From positions 248,001 through 312,000 of the forward strand of contig NZ_CBCRXM010000001.1 of the NCBI RefSeq assembly GCF_965137005.1: 64,000 nt of DNA, given 5' to 3'. Shown here piece by piece: positions 25,757 through 34,673 of this stretch. The notes beneath the pieces are model-generated. The model worked only from the letters and a program-made list of their open reading frames with translations, was not told the origin of the DNA and searched no databases. Source of the stretch: Sphingomonas_O antarctica (GTDB lineage Bacteria; Pseudomonadota; Alphaproteobacteria; Sphingomonadales; Sphingomonadaceae). Both the position numbers and the translations under genes were made by a program. Within the stretch, counting starts at the first letter, position 1. Each line of letters starts with the position of its first letter.

Positions 25757-27928
25757 TCACACGAAGCTGTAAGGGTCGACATCCACCGCGACACGCGCAC
25801 CGCGCGGCACATCGACCCCGCGCAACCAGTCGCGGATCACATCCTGCACGTCGAGCGCCCGGCGGGCATGAACCAGCAAACGTTGACGGTGCCGTCCACG
25901 CAGCATCGCCAGCGGAGCGGGGGCAGGGCCGAACACCTCCATCCCCTCGACACGCGGGGCGGCATTGCCGATCGCTTTGGCCACCGCCTGCGCCTCACGC
26001 TGATCCTCCGACGAAACGATGATCGCGGCCAGCCGACCGAACGGCGGCGCGTTCGCATCGGCCCGCGCTTCAGTTTCGGCGGCGTAAAACGCTTCGGCAT
26101 CGCCCGAAACCAATGCCTCGATCACCGGAGCGTCGGGTTTGTGGGTCTGGACGAACACCCGGCCAGGTTTTTCGCCGCGGCCCGCGCGCCCCGCGACCTG
26201 CGCGATCTGCTGGAAACTGCGTTCCGCCGCGCGCAAATCGCCACCCTGCAGCCCCAGATCGGCATCGATCACTCCGACCAGCGTCAGGTTGGGGAAGTGA
26301 TAGCCCTTGGTCACCAATTGCGTGCCGATGACGATGTCGATCTCACTCGCCTCCATCCGCGCGACGAATTCGGCGGCCTTGGCGGGGGACCACAACGTGT
26401 CCGAGGTGACGATAGCGACCTTGGCCTCTGGAAACAGTTCGCGCGCTTCATCCGCGATACGTTCGACGCCCGGGCCGACCGCAACCAGCGAGTCCACCTC
26501 GCCACATTCGGGGCAGGCCTGGGGGGGCGGCATGTTATGCCCGCAGTGGTGGCATTGGAGCCGCCCGGCGAGGCGGTGCTCGACCATCCAAGCGGTGCAG
26601 TTCGGGCATTGAAAGCGATGCCCGCAATGCCGGCAGAGCGTGAGGGGGGCATAGCCCCGCCGGTTGAGAAACAGCAGCACTTGTTCCTTGCGCTCCAGCG
26701 TCTCGGCCATCGCCTGCACCAACGTCGGCGCCAGCCAGCGCCCGCGCGGCGGCGGATCGGTCAGGAGGTTGATAGCGATGATTTCGGGCAGTTCCGCCGC
26801 CCCATATCGTCCGGGTAGCTTCAGCTCGGCATAGTTGCCCAACGCGACCTGCTGGCGCGTCTCGATCGCCGGCGTCGCACTGGCGAGGATCACCGGGCAG
26901 TCCTCGAACCGCCCGCGCATTACAGCGACATCGCGCGCATGATAATGAACGCCGTCTTCCTGCTTGAAGCTGGTTTCGTGCGCCTCATCGACGACGATCA
27001 GGCCCAATTTGGCGTAGGGCAGGAACAAGGCCGACCGCGCGCCGACAGTTACCATCGCCTCGCCACTCGAAATCGCCCGCCATGCCCGCCGCCGCTGCGA
27101 CTGGCGCAGTCCCGAATGCCACGCGACGGGCAGGCAGCCAAAGCGTGCTTCGAACCGCCGCAAGAACGGTTCGGTCAGGGCAATTTCGGGGAGCAACACG
27201 AGCGTCTGCCGCCCTGCGTTAAGCGCGGCAGCGATGGCTTCGAAATAAACTTCGGTCTTTCCCGAGCCAGTCACCCCGTCGAGCAGTGTCGGCGCGAAGG
27301 CGTGGGCATCGACATCCCCGACCAATTTCGCCGACGCTTCCTGTTGGCTCGGCGTCAGTTCGGGCGGGTCGAACGCCGCATCGGGAACCGGAAACGGATC
27401 GTCGACATGCACCAGCACGGCTTCGATCGCGCCGATCTTGATCAGGCCGCGGATCACCCCGTCGGACACGCCGGCGATCGTAGCCAGCTCGCGCACCAGC
27501 CCCTGGCGCTCGCCGATCCGCTCCAGCCCTTGTTGACGCAGCGCCGTCAGCCGCTCGGGCGTCTCGCCGCTCAATCGGTATTCGACGATAGTCCGTTCGT
27601 CGTCGAGCGCGGAGGCGCTGGCCAGGGCCATGCGCAGGACGGCGGCGGGCGGCGCAAGATAATAGTTCCCGGTCCACTCGATCAGTCGGCGGAGCGCCGT
27701 GCCCAGCGGCGGCAGCTTGTACACCGACACAATGTTGCGCAGCCGGTTGTCACCAACCTCCGCGTCCGACGGCATCCGCTCGGGCTCCCACACCACGCCT
27801 GGTAGAAGGCGGGGGCCCAAAGGCACTTCGACGATGCTGCCCGGCTCGACCGTCATGCCGTGGGGCACGCGGTAATCGAGCGGACCGAGCGCCGCGTTGA
27901 GCAGGAGGATACGCGCGCGGGACATCAT
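25757..27928 (-). CDS. priA: Primosomal replication restart helicase PriA
   Basis: The 723-residue superfamily 2 helicase reloads the replisome at stalled forks. Walker A (GVTGSGKTEVYFEA), the DEAH box (IVVDEAHETSFKQ) and the zinc-binding cysteines between residues about 440 and 485 (CRHCGHRFQCPNC, CHHCGH, CPECG) are intact. Either of two adjacent ATGs could start it. It is divergent from the TonB receptor gene. Confidence 0.96.
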   Translation of the reverse strand: MMSRARILLLNAALGPLDYRVPHGMTVEPGSIVEVPLGPRLLPGVVWEPERMPSDAEVGDNRLRNIVSVYKLPPLGTALRRLIEWTGNYYLAPPAAVLRMALASASALDDERTIVEYRLSGETPERLTALRQQGLERIGERQGLVRELATIAGVSDGVIRGLIKIGAIEAVLVHVDDPFPVPDAAFDPPELTPSQQEASAKLVGDVDAHAFAPTLLDGVTGSGKTEVYFEAIAAALNAGRQTLVLLPEIALTEPFLRRFEARFGCLPVAWHSGLRQSQRRRAWRAISSGEAMVTVGARSALFLPYAKLGLIVVDEAHETSFKQEDGVHYHARDVAVMRGRFEDCPVILASATPAIETRQQVALGNYAELKLPGRYGAAELPEIIAINLLTDPPPRGRWLAPTLVQAMAETLERKEQVLLFLNRRGYAPLTLCRHCGHRFQCPNCTAWMVEHRLAGRLQCHHCGHNMPPPQACPECGEVDSLVAVGPGVERIADEARELFPEAKVAIVTSDTLWSPAKAAEFVARMEASEIDIVIGTQLVTKGYHFPNLTLVGVIDADLGLQGGDLRAAERSFQQIAQVAGRAGRGEKPGRVFVQTHKPDAPVIEALVSGDAEAFYAAETEARADANAPPFGRLAAIIVSSEDQREAQAVAKAIGNAAPRVEGMEVFGPAPAPLAMLRGRHRQRLLVHARRALDVQDVIRDWLRGVDVPRGARVAVDVDPYSFV

Positions 27929-27972
27929 CCTGTCATTGTGCGTTCATCGCCTCACCGCAATGGGGCGTTCAA

Positions 27973-30525
27973 ATGAAAAACCTTCTCCTCGCCGCAACGG
28001 CACTCACCATGATCCCGGCGGCTGCCTGGACGCAGACGACGCCCACGCCCGCACCGACGGGCGCGGGCAACGTTCCCGCGGCGGAGGATGAGGGTGAGGA
28101 AATCGTCGTCACCGGCCAGCGGGAGCGCGGCGCGGTCGTGGGCGATATCAAGCCCGAGTTGCAATTGAACGCGGGCGACGTCCGCGCGCTTGGCGTTTCG
28201 AGCATCGGCGACCTCCTCACCGAATTGGGGCCGCAACTGCAAAGCGGGCGGGGCGGCACCCCGGTCGTGCTACTCGAGGGGCGGCGCATCGCCAGTTTCC
28301 GTGAAATCGCAACGATTCCGGCCGAGGCGATCCAGCGCGTCGACATCCTGCCCGAGGAGGTCGCGCTGAAATACGGCTACACCGCCGATCAGAAAGTGAT
28401 GAACATCGTCCTGCGCCAGCGTTTCCGCGCCATCACTGCGGAGGTCGGCACCCGGCTCGTCACCGATGGCGGCGGCGCGCGTGGCGAGGGCGAGGCCGAC
28501 CTGCTGACGATCAATCGCGGCGGGCGCTTCAATATCCATGCCGAGGTGCAGAACACCAATGCGATCACCGAGGCGCAGCGCGGCATCGGGCTGACGGACG
28601 GCAGCGGCTTCTACCGCACGCTCGCGCCCGATCAGCAGACCTTCACGATGAAGGCCTTGATGGCCAAGAATCTGCCCGACAACGTCCAACTGACTCTGAG
28701 CGGACAAATCGACACCACGGACGCTACGCGAACTTTTGGCTTGCAATCGAGTACGCTGACGCTGCCCGCGAACAGCGCGTATAATATGACCGCGTCGCCG
28801 GTAACGTTGACCCGCGGCTTCGACCAATTCGCGCCGCTGGGCGCCGACGCCTCGACGATTTCCGCTGCGGCGGGTCTGACCCTGTCGGGTTCGATCGACA
28901 AGTGGCAATGGAATTTCACCGGCACCTACGATCACGATGAGGCCGAAACGCTGACCGGGCGCGGTTTCGATGCCACTGCATTCCAGGCGGCGGTGGCGGC
29001 CGGGACGCCGGGGCTGGACCCGCGTGCGGCGATCCCGCTTTCCTATTACAATGGCAATCCGGCCGATCGCGCCAACAGCCGGTCGGATGTCGGCAAGCTC
29101 GATTACACGATGAGCGGCTCGCCGCTGCGCCTGCCCGCGGGCGAGGCCAATATCACCGCCCGCATCGGTGCCCAATTGAGTGGTTTTACCAGCAATTCGG
29201 TGCGCAGCGGCGTGACCGCGGGCAGCAACGTGTCGCGCCAGATCGGCGACGCGCAGATCAATGTCGATCTGCCGATCACCAGCCGGCGCAACGACGTGTT
29301 GTCCGCGATCGGCGACCTCTCCATCAACGGCAATGCGACCGTCCGGCGGCTGTCCGATTTCGGCTGGCAGCGGACTTATGGCTATGGCCTGACCTGGTCG
29401 CCGGTGCCGCGCCTGTCGATCAACGCATCGCATATCGATGATGACGCCGCGCCGTCGCCGCAACAACTGGGCAATCCGGTCATCACTTTGTCCAACGTCC
29501 GCGCGTTCGATTTCGTGACCGGCAATCAGGTGACGGTGACGCAGATCACCGGCGGCAATCCGAATCTGCGCGCCAGCAACCGTTTGTCCGACCGAATCGG
29601 CGCGAACTGGACCCCGTTCGAAAAGACCCAGCTGAACCTGTCGGTCGATTTCACCCGTGAAAGCGTGACCAACCCGATCACCGGCCTGCCACCGGCGACG
29701 CTGGCGAGCCAATTGGCCTTTCCGGGCCGATACCAGCGCGATGGTGCGGGCAATCTGTTCCGCATCGACACCCGTACGGTCAATCTGGCCGAAACCAACC
29801 GGTCGCAAATCCGCTGGGGGTTCAACTTCTCCAAACCGCTCAAGGCATCGCAGGCGTCGCAGGATGCGATCCGCGCGGCATTCCAGCGCGCACGCGAAAG
29901 CGGGCAGCGACCGACCAGTATCTTCGGCAGCCAGGGCGGTCCCGGCGGGCCCGACGGCGGACGCCCACCCGGCGACGGTCCACCGCGGGCAGGCGGCGGC
30001 GGAGGGCGCGGCGGCGGTGGCTTTGGCGGTCCGGGCGGCCCGGGGGCGGGCCGGTTGAGCCTGTCGGTCTATCACACGATCCACTTGACCGACCGCGCTA
30101 CGCTCGCGGCGGGGCAGGCGCCGATCGACTTGTTGCGCGGTGGCACGCTGGGCAGTGGTGGACAGCCGCGCCATGAAGTCGAGGTACAGGCGGGTTACAG
30201 CAAGGCGGCATTGGGCTTTCGGGCCACCGCCAATTGGCAGAGTGCAACGCGGGTCTATGGGTCGAGCGGGCTAACCGCCGACGATCTGAACTTTGGCAGC
30301 TTGGCTACGGTCGGCTTCCGCGTGTTTGCGAGCGCACCGCCGACATTGGCGCTCAAACACCCATGGCTGCGCGGTACGCGGATTCAGCTGATCGTCGATA
30401 ACGTTTTCAATGAGCGTCAGCGTGTTACCGACGGGACGGGGATCACCCCGATCGCCTATCAGCCAGGCTATATAGATCCACTGGGCCGCACGGTGCGCAT
30501 TACGCTCCGCAAATTGCTGTTTTAA
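27973..30525 (+). CDS. TonB-dependent outer-membrane receptor with Gly/Pro-rich insert
   Basis: The 850-residue protein has a signal peptide (MKNLLLAATALTMIPAAAWT), a TonB-box-like EEIVVTGQR and a plug domain. The barrel ends in an aromatic C-terminus (LRKLLF). Between residues about 650 and 700 lies a low-complexity G/P-rich stretch that links two barrel parts. The ligand is unknown. Its stop overlaps that of the convergent DUF2490 gene by two bases. Confidence 0.85.
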   Translation: MKNLLLAATALTMIPAAAWTQTTPTPAPTGAGNVPAAEDEGEEIVVTGQRERGAVVGDIKPELQLNAGDVRALGVSSIGDLLTELGPQLQSGRGGTPVVLLEGRRIASFREIATIPAEAIQRVDILPEEVALKYGYTADQKVMNIVLRQRFRAITAEVGTRLVTDGGGARGEGEADLLTINRGGRFNIHAEVQNTNAITEAQRGIGLTDGSGFYRTLAPDQQTFTMKALMAKNLPDNVQLTLSGQIDTTDATRTFGLQSSTLTLPANSAYNMTASPVTLTRGFDQFAPLGADASTISAAAGLTLSGSIDKWQWNFTGTYDHDEAETLTGRGFDATAFQAAVAAGTPGLDPRAAIPLSYYNGNPADRANSRSDVGKLDYTMSGSPLRLPAGEANITARIGAQLSGFTSNSVRSGVTAGSNVSRQIGDAQINVDLPITSRRNDVLSAIGDLSINGNATVRRLSDFGWQRTYGYGLTWSPVPRLSINASHIDDDAAPSPQQLGNPVITLSNVRAFDFVTGNQVTVTQITGGNPNLRASNRLSDRIGANWTPFEKTQLNLSVDFTRESVTNPITGLPPATLASQLAFPGRYQRDGAGNLFRIDTRTVNLAETNRSQIRWGFNFSKPLKASQASQDAIRAAFQRARESGQRPTSIFGSQGGPGGPDGGRPPGDGPPRAGGGGGRGGGGFGGPGGPGAGRLSLSVYHTIHLTDRATLAAGQAPIDLLRGGTLGSGGQPRHEVEVQAGYSKAALGFRATANWQSATRVYGSSGLTADDLNFGSLATVGFRVFASAPPTLALKHPWLRGTRIQLIVDNVFNERQRVTDGTGITPIAYQPGYIDPLGRTVRITLRKLLF

Positions 30526-31181
30526 AAAGTCAGGACCAGCGACGTCAGCGCCGCATGGATTTCGCGATCCGCGCGGCGCGGGCGGAAATCATAATCGTTG
30601 AGATAACCGATCTCGCCCCGCAAACGCCTGGCGATTGTGAAGCTCAGCCCGGCGCTCGACCGCAGACGATTGAGCCCGGCGCGCTGGCCCCAGACGGTCG
30701 AATTGAGGTTCCAGATCGGCTCAGCCGTAACGAATAGGCCGGTGTGCTTGCCGATGAGCGGGTGCGTCACGCGAACTTGCTCGCGCAAGCGCACAGCCGT
30801 GCCGCCAAGACCGAGCCAGCGGCGTTCCTCGATCATCGTGCGAGCACCGACCGTCGTACCGCCGATCTTGCCGAGCGCGAGAGTTAGTTGCTGGCGCCCG
30901 CGATGCAGCGTCGCCTCTCCGCGCGATGTGTGCAGGCGCGACAGGCCGAAGCCCGCGAACAGCGTGGCGTGGGACGAAAAGCGCCAGCCGAGCATCGTGG
31001 TCCCCTCGGCGCTGGCGACGCCATGCTGGTCATGGCTGGCGCGGACGACGCCGTCAAAACTGCCGACCAGCTGTTTGTGCAGGCTGCCGCTGGCGCTGAA
31101 CACGGTCCAGAGCTGCGCATCTTGGTCCGCGGCGCAGGCAGGCGCGGCGCAAAACAACAACATGATCGGAAAACAACGCAT
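30522..31181 (-). CDS. DUF2490 outer-membrane-like protein
   Basis: The 219-residue exported protein has a signal peptide (MRCFPIMLLFCAAPACA) and alternating beta strands that end in aromatic or hydrophobic residues, typical of the DUF2490 family. A small outer-membrane beta barrel is likely. Function is unknown. It converges on the TonB receptor gene and is divergent from xerC. Confidence 0.8.
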   Translation of the reverse strand: MRCFPIMLLFCAAPACAADQDAQLWTVFSASGSLHKQLVGSFDGVVRASHDQHGVASAEGTTMLGWRFSSHATLFAGFGLSRLHTSRGEATLHRGRQQLTLALGKIGGTTVGARTMIEERRWLGLGGTAVRLREQVRVTHPLIGKHTGLFVTAEPIWNLNSTVWGQRAGLNRLRSSAGLSFTIARRLRGEIGYLNDYDFRPRRADREIHAALTSLVLTF

Positions 31182-31262
31182 GCAGCCCCCCGGCTTCTTG
31201 CGGAGGCTTACGGCAGTGCCGCACGATTGTCATCGCCCGCATCCGCATGGCATCAGACGGCC

Positions 31263-32117
31263 GTGGACCCGTTGATCCAGGCCTTTGCCCAGCATCTCGA
31301 CTGCGACCGGCGGCGTTCGCTGCATACCGTGCGCGCCTATCGCGCGGCGGCGGAGCGGTTGGCTGCACATCTCGGCAGCGCGCGGGTGCCCGACAAGGCG
31401 GAATTGCGTGCCTTTCTCGGCGCGCGGCGTGCGGAGGGGCTCAGCAACGCCAGCGCGGCGCGCGAATTGTCGGCGGTGCGGGCGTTTTGCGAATTCATCG
31501 GCGGGGAGGGCGCGGCACCCAATGTGAAGGGCGCGCGGGTCAAACGCGGTGTACCGCGACCGATTGCGCCGGGCGATGCGCTGGCGCTGGCGGAGGATGT
31601 GGCGGGACAACGCGCCGAGCCATGGATCGCGGCGCGCGACTGGGCGCTATTGTTGTTGCTCTATGGCGCGGGGTTGCGCATCGGCGAGGCGTTGGCACTC
31701 GACGGCGATGTGCTGCCTCTGAGCGACCGGCTGGCGGTGCGGGGGAAGCGCGACAAAATGCGGATCGTGCCATTGCTGCCTGATGTGCGGGCGGCGGTGG
31801 AGACCTATGTCGCCGCGTGCCCGTGGCCGATGGAGAACGGCAAGCCACTGTTCTACGGCATGCGCGGCAGACGGCTGGAGCCTTCGACCGTCCGCGTGGC
31901 GGTGCGGTCGGCGCGAGCGGCACTCGGCTTGGGCGATCGCACCACGCCGCACGCCCTGCGCCACAGTTTCGCATCGCATTTGCTGGCGCGCGGTGCCGAT
32001 TTGCGCGCGCTGCAAGAACTGTTGGGCCATGCTAGCCTCAGCTCGACTCAAGTCTACACGGCGGTCGATGCGGCGCATTTGCTCGACGTCTATCGCCACG
32101 CGCATCCACGGGCCTAG
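31263..32117 (+). CDS. xerC: Tyrosine recombinase XerC
   Basis: The 284-residue recombinase has the catalytic set R139 (GAGLRIGEAL), K162/K165 in RGKRDKMR, H230-x2-R233 (HALRHSF), H256 (LGHASLSS) and nucleophile Y265 (STQVYT). With XerD it resolves chromosome dimers at dif. GTG at 31263 gives the family-type N-terminus; the frame extends upstream over the divergent DUF2490 gene without a better start. It stands alone and is not an island integrase by context. Confidence 0.93.
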   Translation: MDPLIQAFAQHLDCDRRRSLHTVRAYRAAAERLAAHLGSARVPDKAELRAFLGARRAEGLSNASAARELSAVRAFCEFIGGEGAAPNVKGARVKRGVPRPIAPGDALALAEDVAGQRAEPWIAARDWALLLLLYGAGLRIGEALALDGDVLPLSDRLAVRGKRDKMRIVPLLPDVRAAVETYVAACPWPMENGKPLFYGMRGRRLEPSTVRVAVRSARAALGLGDRTTPHALRHSFASHLLARGADLRALQELLGHASLSSTQVYTAVDAAHLLDVYRHAHPRA

Positions 32118-32554
32118 CTTATCACTCTGTCAAAACGGTGCTGGAATTCCGTGCGAGCTGTAATGTCCGACACATTGAAATGACCCGGTCCGTATCCAAA
32201 GATCAAAGCGCCATCGGTCGAATTCGTTTGATCGACCACCCGGCTTCCCGAAACAAGAAGTTGCTTTGGCAGCTTTACAACCAATTCACCGGTTTTCAGC
32301 CGCTCAACCGAATAGGCGATGAGCCGATGTTCGATTAAAGCCTGGCCGTCGCGGAGAACGATGGCCCGGCAACAATCGCTACGATAAGCGCCATTAACCG
32401 AATTTAGCAGCGGGGGTGATGGGCGGGTCAACCAAATCCCAACGATGATACCAGCGATAAAAGCGAGCCCCGTAGCGTTGGCCAATTGATCCAAGTGGGT
32501 ATTTCTTCGTGCGATGTTTCGGCTGAACTGCTCATGATCTGCAGCGCGCCTCAC
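32114..32554 (-). CDS. Small membrane-anchored protein of unknown function
   Basis: This is a 146-residue protein with one predicted transmembrane helix (ATGLAFIAGIIVGIWL, about 27-42) followed by a soluble domain. It overlaps the gshB stop by 23 bases and the xerC end by 4 bases. Base composition is lower in GC than the neighbours, which suggests recent arrival or relaxed selection. No family recognised. Confidence 0.6.
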   Translation of the reverse strand: MRRAADHEQFSRNIARRNTHLDQLANATGLAFIAGIIVGIWLTRPSPPLLNSVNGAYRSDCCRAIVLRDGQALIEHRLIAYSVERLKTGELVVKLPKQLLVSGSRVVDQTNSTDGALIFGYGPGHFNVSDITARTEFQHRFDRVIS

Positions 32555-33482
32555 AGGCGTCCCAAATCCGCGCCGCCGTATCGGTCCCGTTGAACCGGTC
32601 GATCGCCACGATGCCCGTCGGACTCGTCACATTGATCTCCGTCAGCCATTCGCCGCCGATTACGTCGATGCCGACGAAGATCAGCCCGCGCCGCTTCAAC
32701 TCCGGTCCCATGGCCGCGCAGATTTCCTCTTCGCGCGCGGTCAGTTCGGTCTTCGCCGCCGTGCCGCCGACCGCCAGATTGGAGCGAATTTCGCCTTCGC
32801 CCGGAATGCGGTTGACCGCGCCCGCCACCTCGCCATCGACCAGCACGATGCGTTTGTCGCCCTTGACCACACCGGGGACGAACGCCTGAATCATATGCGG
32901 CTCGACCCACATCGTGTTGAACATTTCGATCAGCGAGGACAAATTGGCACCGTCGGCTTCGACCTTGAAGATCGCCTTGCCGCCATTGCCGTGGAGCGGC
33001 TTGACGACCATCGCGCCGTGTTCGGCGAGGAAACCCCGCGCCGCGCCCAGCGAGCGCGTGATCATCGTCGGCGGCATGAAGCGCGCATAATCGAGCACGA
33101 ACAGCTTTTCGGGGGCGTTGCGGACGCTCGCCGGATCGTTGGCGACCAGCGTTTCACCCTGAATGCGCTCGAGCAAATGTGTCGCGGTGATATAACTCAG
33201 GTCGAACGGCGGATCCTGCCGCATCCACACGACATCGACATCGCGGCCAAGGTCGAGGATGCGCGGCTCGCCTTTGGTGAAGTGATTGCCTTCCTCGCGC
33301 CGCACCTCGACCGGCCACGCCATCGCGTACAGCCGACCGTCCTGCCACGTCAGGTCATCGACCGAATAATGCCACAAGGCGATGCCGCGCGCCTGCGCCG
33401 ACAGCATCAGCGCAAAGGAAGAGTCGCCGCCAATCGACAGCGTCTCCATCGGGTCCATCTGAAAGGCTGCGGTCTTGATCAT
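32532..33482 (-). CDS. gshB: Glutathione synthetase
   Basis: The 316-residue ATP-grasp enzyme joins gamma-glutamylcysteine and glycine. Diagnostic segments are MDPMETLSIGGDSSFALM, VVWMRQDPPFD, VVKPLHGNGGKAIF and EINVTSPTGI. The two glutathione-family transferases at 53.4-54.9 kb would use its product. Confident annotation. Confidence 0.96.
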   Translation of the reverse strand: MIKTAAFQMDPMETLSIGGDSSFALMLSAQARGIALWHYSVDDLTWQDGRLYAMAWPVEVRREEGNHFTKGEPRILDLGRDVDVVWMRQDPPFDLSYITATHLLERIQGETLVANDPASVRNAPEKLFVLDYARFMPPTMITRSLGAARGFLAEHGAMVVKPLHGNGGKAIFKVEADGANLSSLIEMFNTMWVEPHMIQAFVPGVVKGDKRIVLVDGEVAGAVNRIPGEGEIRSNLAVGGTAAKTELTAREEEICAAMGPELKRRGLIFVGIDVIGGEWLTEINVTSPTGIVAIDRFNGTDTAARIWDACEARCRS

Positions 33483-33491
33483 TCGTCTGCC

Positions 33492-33860
33492 TTAGCCGCC
33501 GTGCCACACATTGGGGAGATGCTTTGGCCAATCCCGCCCGATCAGAATGACATCGATGCGAATGCTGTCGCCGGGGTGGGCATAACGATGCGCCAGCCAG
33601 TTCGCAGCGGCGGCGACACGGCCGAGACGCCGTTCATCGATCGCCAAGGCCAGATCGAAGGAAGTGCTGCGCGCCTTGACCTCGACGAAAGCCAGAGTGC
33701 GGCCCCGCCGCGCGATCAGATCGACCTCGCCAGCGCGTGTCTTCACCCGCTGCGCCAGGATTCGCCAACCGTGGACGCGCAGCCACCATGCGGCGATGGT
33801 TTCGGCCCGCCGCCCGCGCGCTTCGGCGGCGCGCTTATTTGAGCGCGAGGGCGCGGGCAT
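33492..33860 (-). CDS. yraN: YraN/UPF0102 nuclease-like protein
   Basis: The 122-residue protein has the restriction-endonuclease-like fold of UPF0102: GEVDLIARRGRTLAFVEVKAR supplies the D-ExK residues, with RAAEARGRRAE at the front. Family function is not settled. ATG at 33860 overlaps the end of rsmI, and the rsmI-yraN order is common in proteobacteria. Confidence 0.9.
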   Translation of the reverse strand: MPAPSRSNKRAAEARGRRAETIAAWWLRVHGWRILAQRVKTRAGEVDLIARRGRTLAFVEVKARSTSFDLALAIDERRLGRVAAAANWLAHRYAHPGDSIRIDVILIGRDWPKHLPNVWHGG

Positions 33861-34665
33861 AAAGCGTACGGCGGTCGGCACCGGTCGCCTTGGCGACTTC
33901 GGATGCGGCCTTGGCGACGGGCAGGCGGGTGAGGGCATTGGTCAGGAGCGCATCAAGAGCGGCATCATCCTGTTCGATCTCGACCGGTGCGGGCGGGGCG
34001 ATGACGACGACGATCTCGCCGCGCGGTGCTTCGGTCGTTCCGGCGGCGAGTTCGGTTAGTGTTCCAGCGCGAACATCCTCATGCAACTTGCTGATTTCAC
34101 GAACGACTGCCGCTTGGCGATCCCCCAACACCTCCGCCATCGCCGCAAGCGAAACGGCCAGACGCGGCCCGCTTTCGAAAAACACCAAGGTTGCGCGGAG
34201 CGGTGCAAGTTCCGCAAGCGCCTGCGCCCGCGCACCTGCCTTGACCGGCAAAAACCCGGCGAACAGAAACCGGTCGGTCGGCAGGCCCGACAATGTCAGT
34301 GCAGCGATTGCAGCGTTGGCGCCGGGCAGGGTGGTGATCGCCACATCCGCCGCGCGCGCCGCGCGGACCAATTCGTAACCGGGATCGGAGATCAAGGGCG
34401 TCCCCGCATCGCTGGTCAGCGCAATCGCTTCGATGCGGCATCGCTCGACCAAGGTGGCGACGGCACGCGCATCGCTATGATCGTCATGGCGAATCAGCGG
34501 GCGCTTGATCCCCAGCAAATGCAACAGCTTGCCGGTGACGCGCGTATCCTCGCACGCCACCGCATCGACGGCACAGAGCGTCTCGACCGCGCGGCGGGTA
34601 ATGTCTCCCAAGTTGCCGATCGGGGTCGCAACGATGTAGAGGCCGGGAGATAATTTTTCAGACAT
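33835..34665 (-). CDS. rsmI: 16S rRNA (cytidine1402-2'-O)-methyltransferase
   Basis: The 276-residue SAM-dependent tetrapyrrole-methylase-fold enzyme acts on C1402 of 16S rRNA. Motifs YIVATPIGNLGDIT, ACEDTRVTG, SDAGTPLISDPGY and LPGANAAIAAL are intact. ATG at 34665 removes a non-conserved upstream extension. It is divergent from the LppC-like gene, with 8 bases between starts, so promoters overlap. Confidence 0.96.
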   Translation of the reverse strand: MSEKLSPGLYIVATPIGNLGDITRRAVETLCAVDAVACEDTRVTGKLLHLLGIKRPLIRHDDHSDARAVATLVERCRIEAIALTSDAGTPLISDPGYELVRAARAADVAITTLPGANAAIAALTLSGLPTDRFLFAGFLPVKAGARAQALAELAPLRATLVFFESGPRLAVSLAAMAEVLGDRQAAVVREISKLHEDVRAGTLTELAAGTTEAPRGEIVVVIAPPAPVEIEQDDAALDALLTNALTRLPVAKAASEVAKATGADRRTLYARALALK

Positions 34666-34673
34666 AGGACAGG

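Noticed and set aside
28270..30174. 634-residue minus-strand frame
   Set aside because: Shadow of the TonB receptor gene.
31263..32117. XerC as an integrase of a mobile element
   Set aside because: It has XerC-type motifs and length, and sits among core genes.
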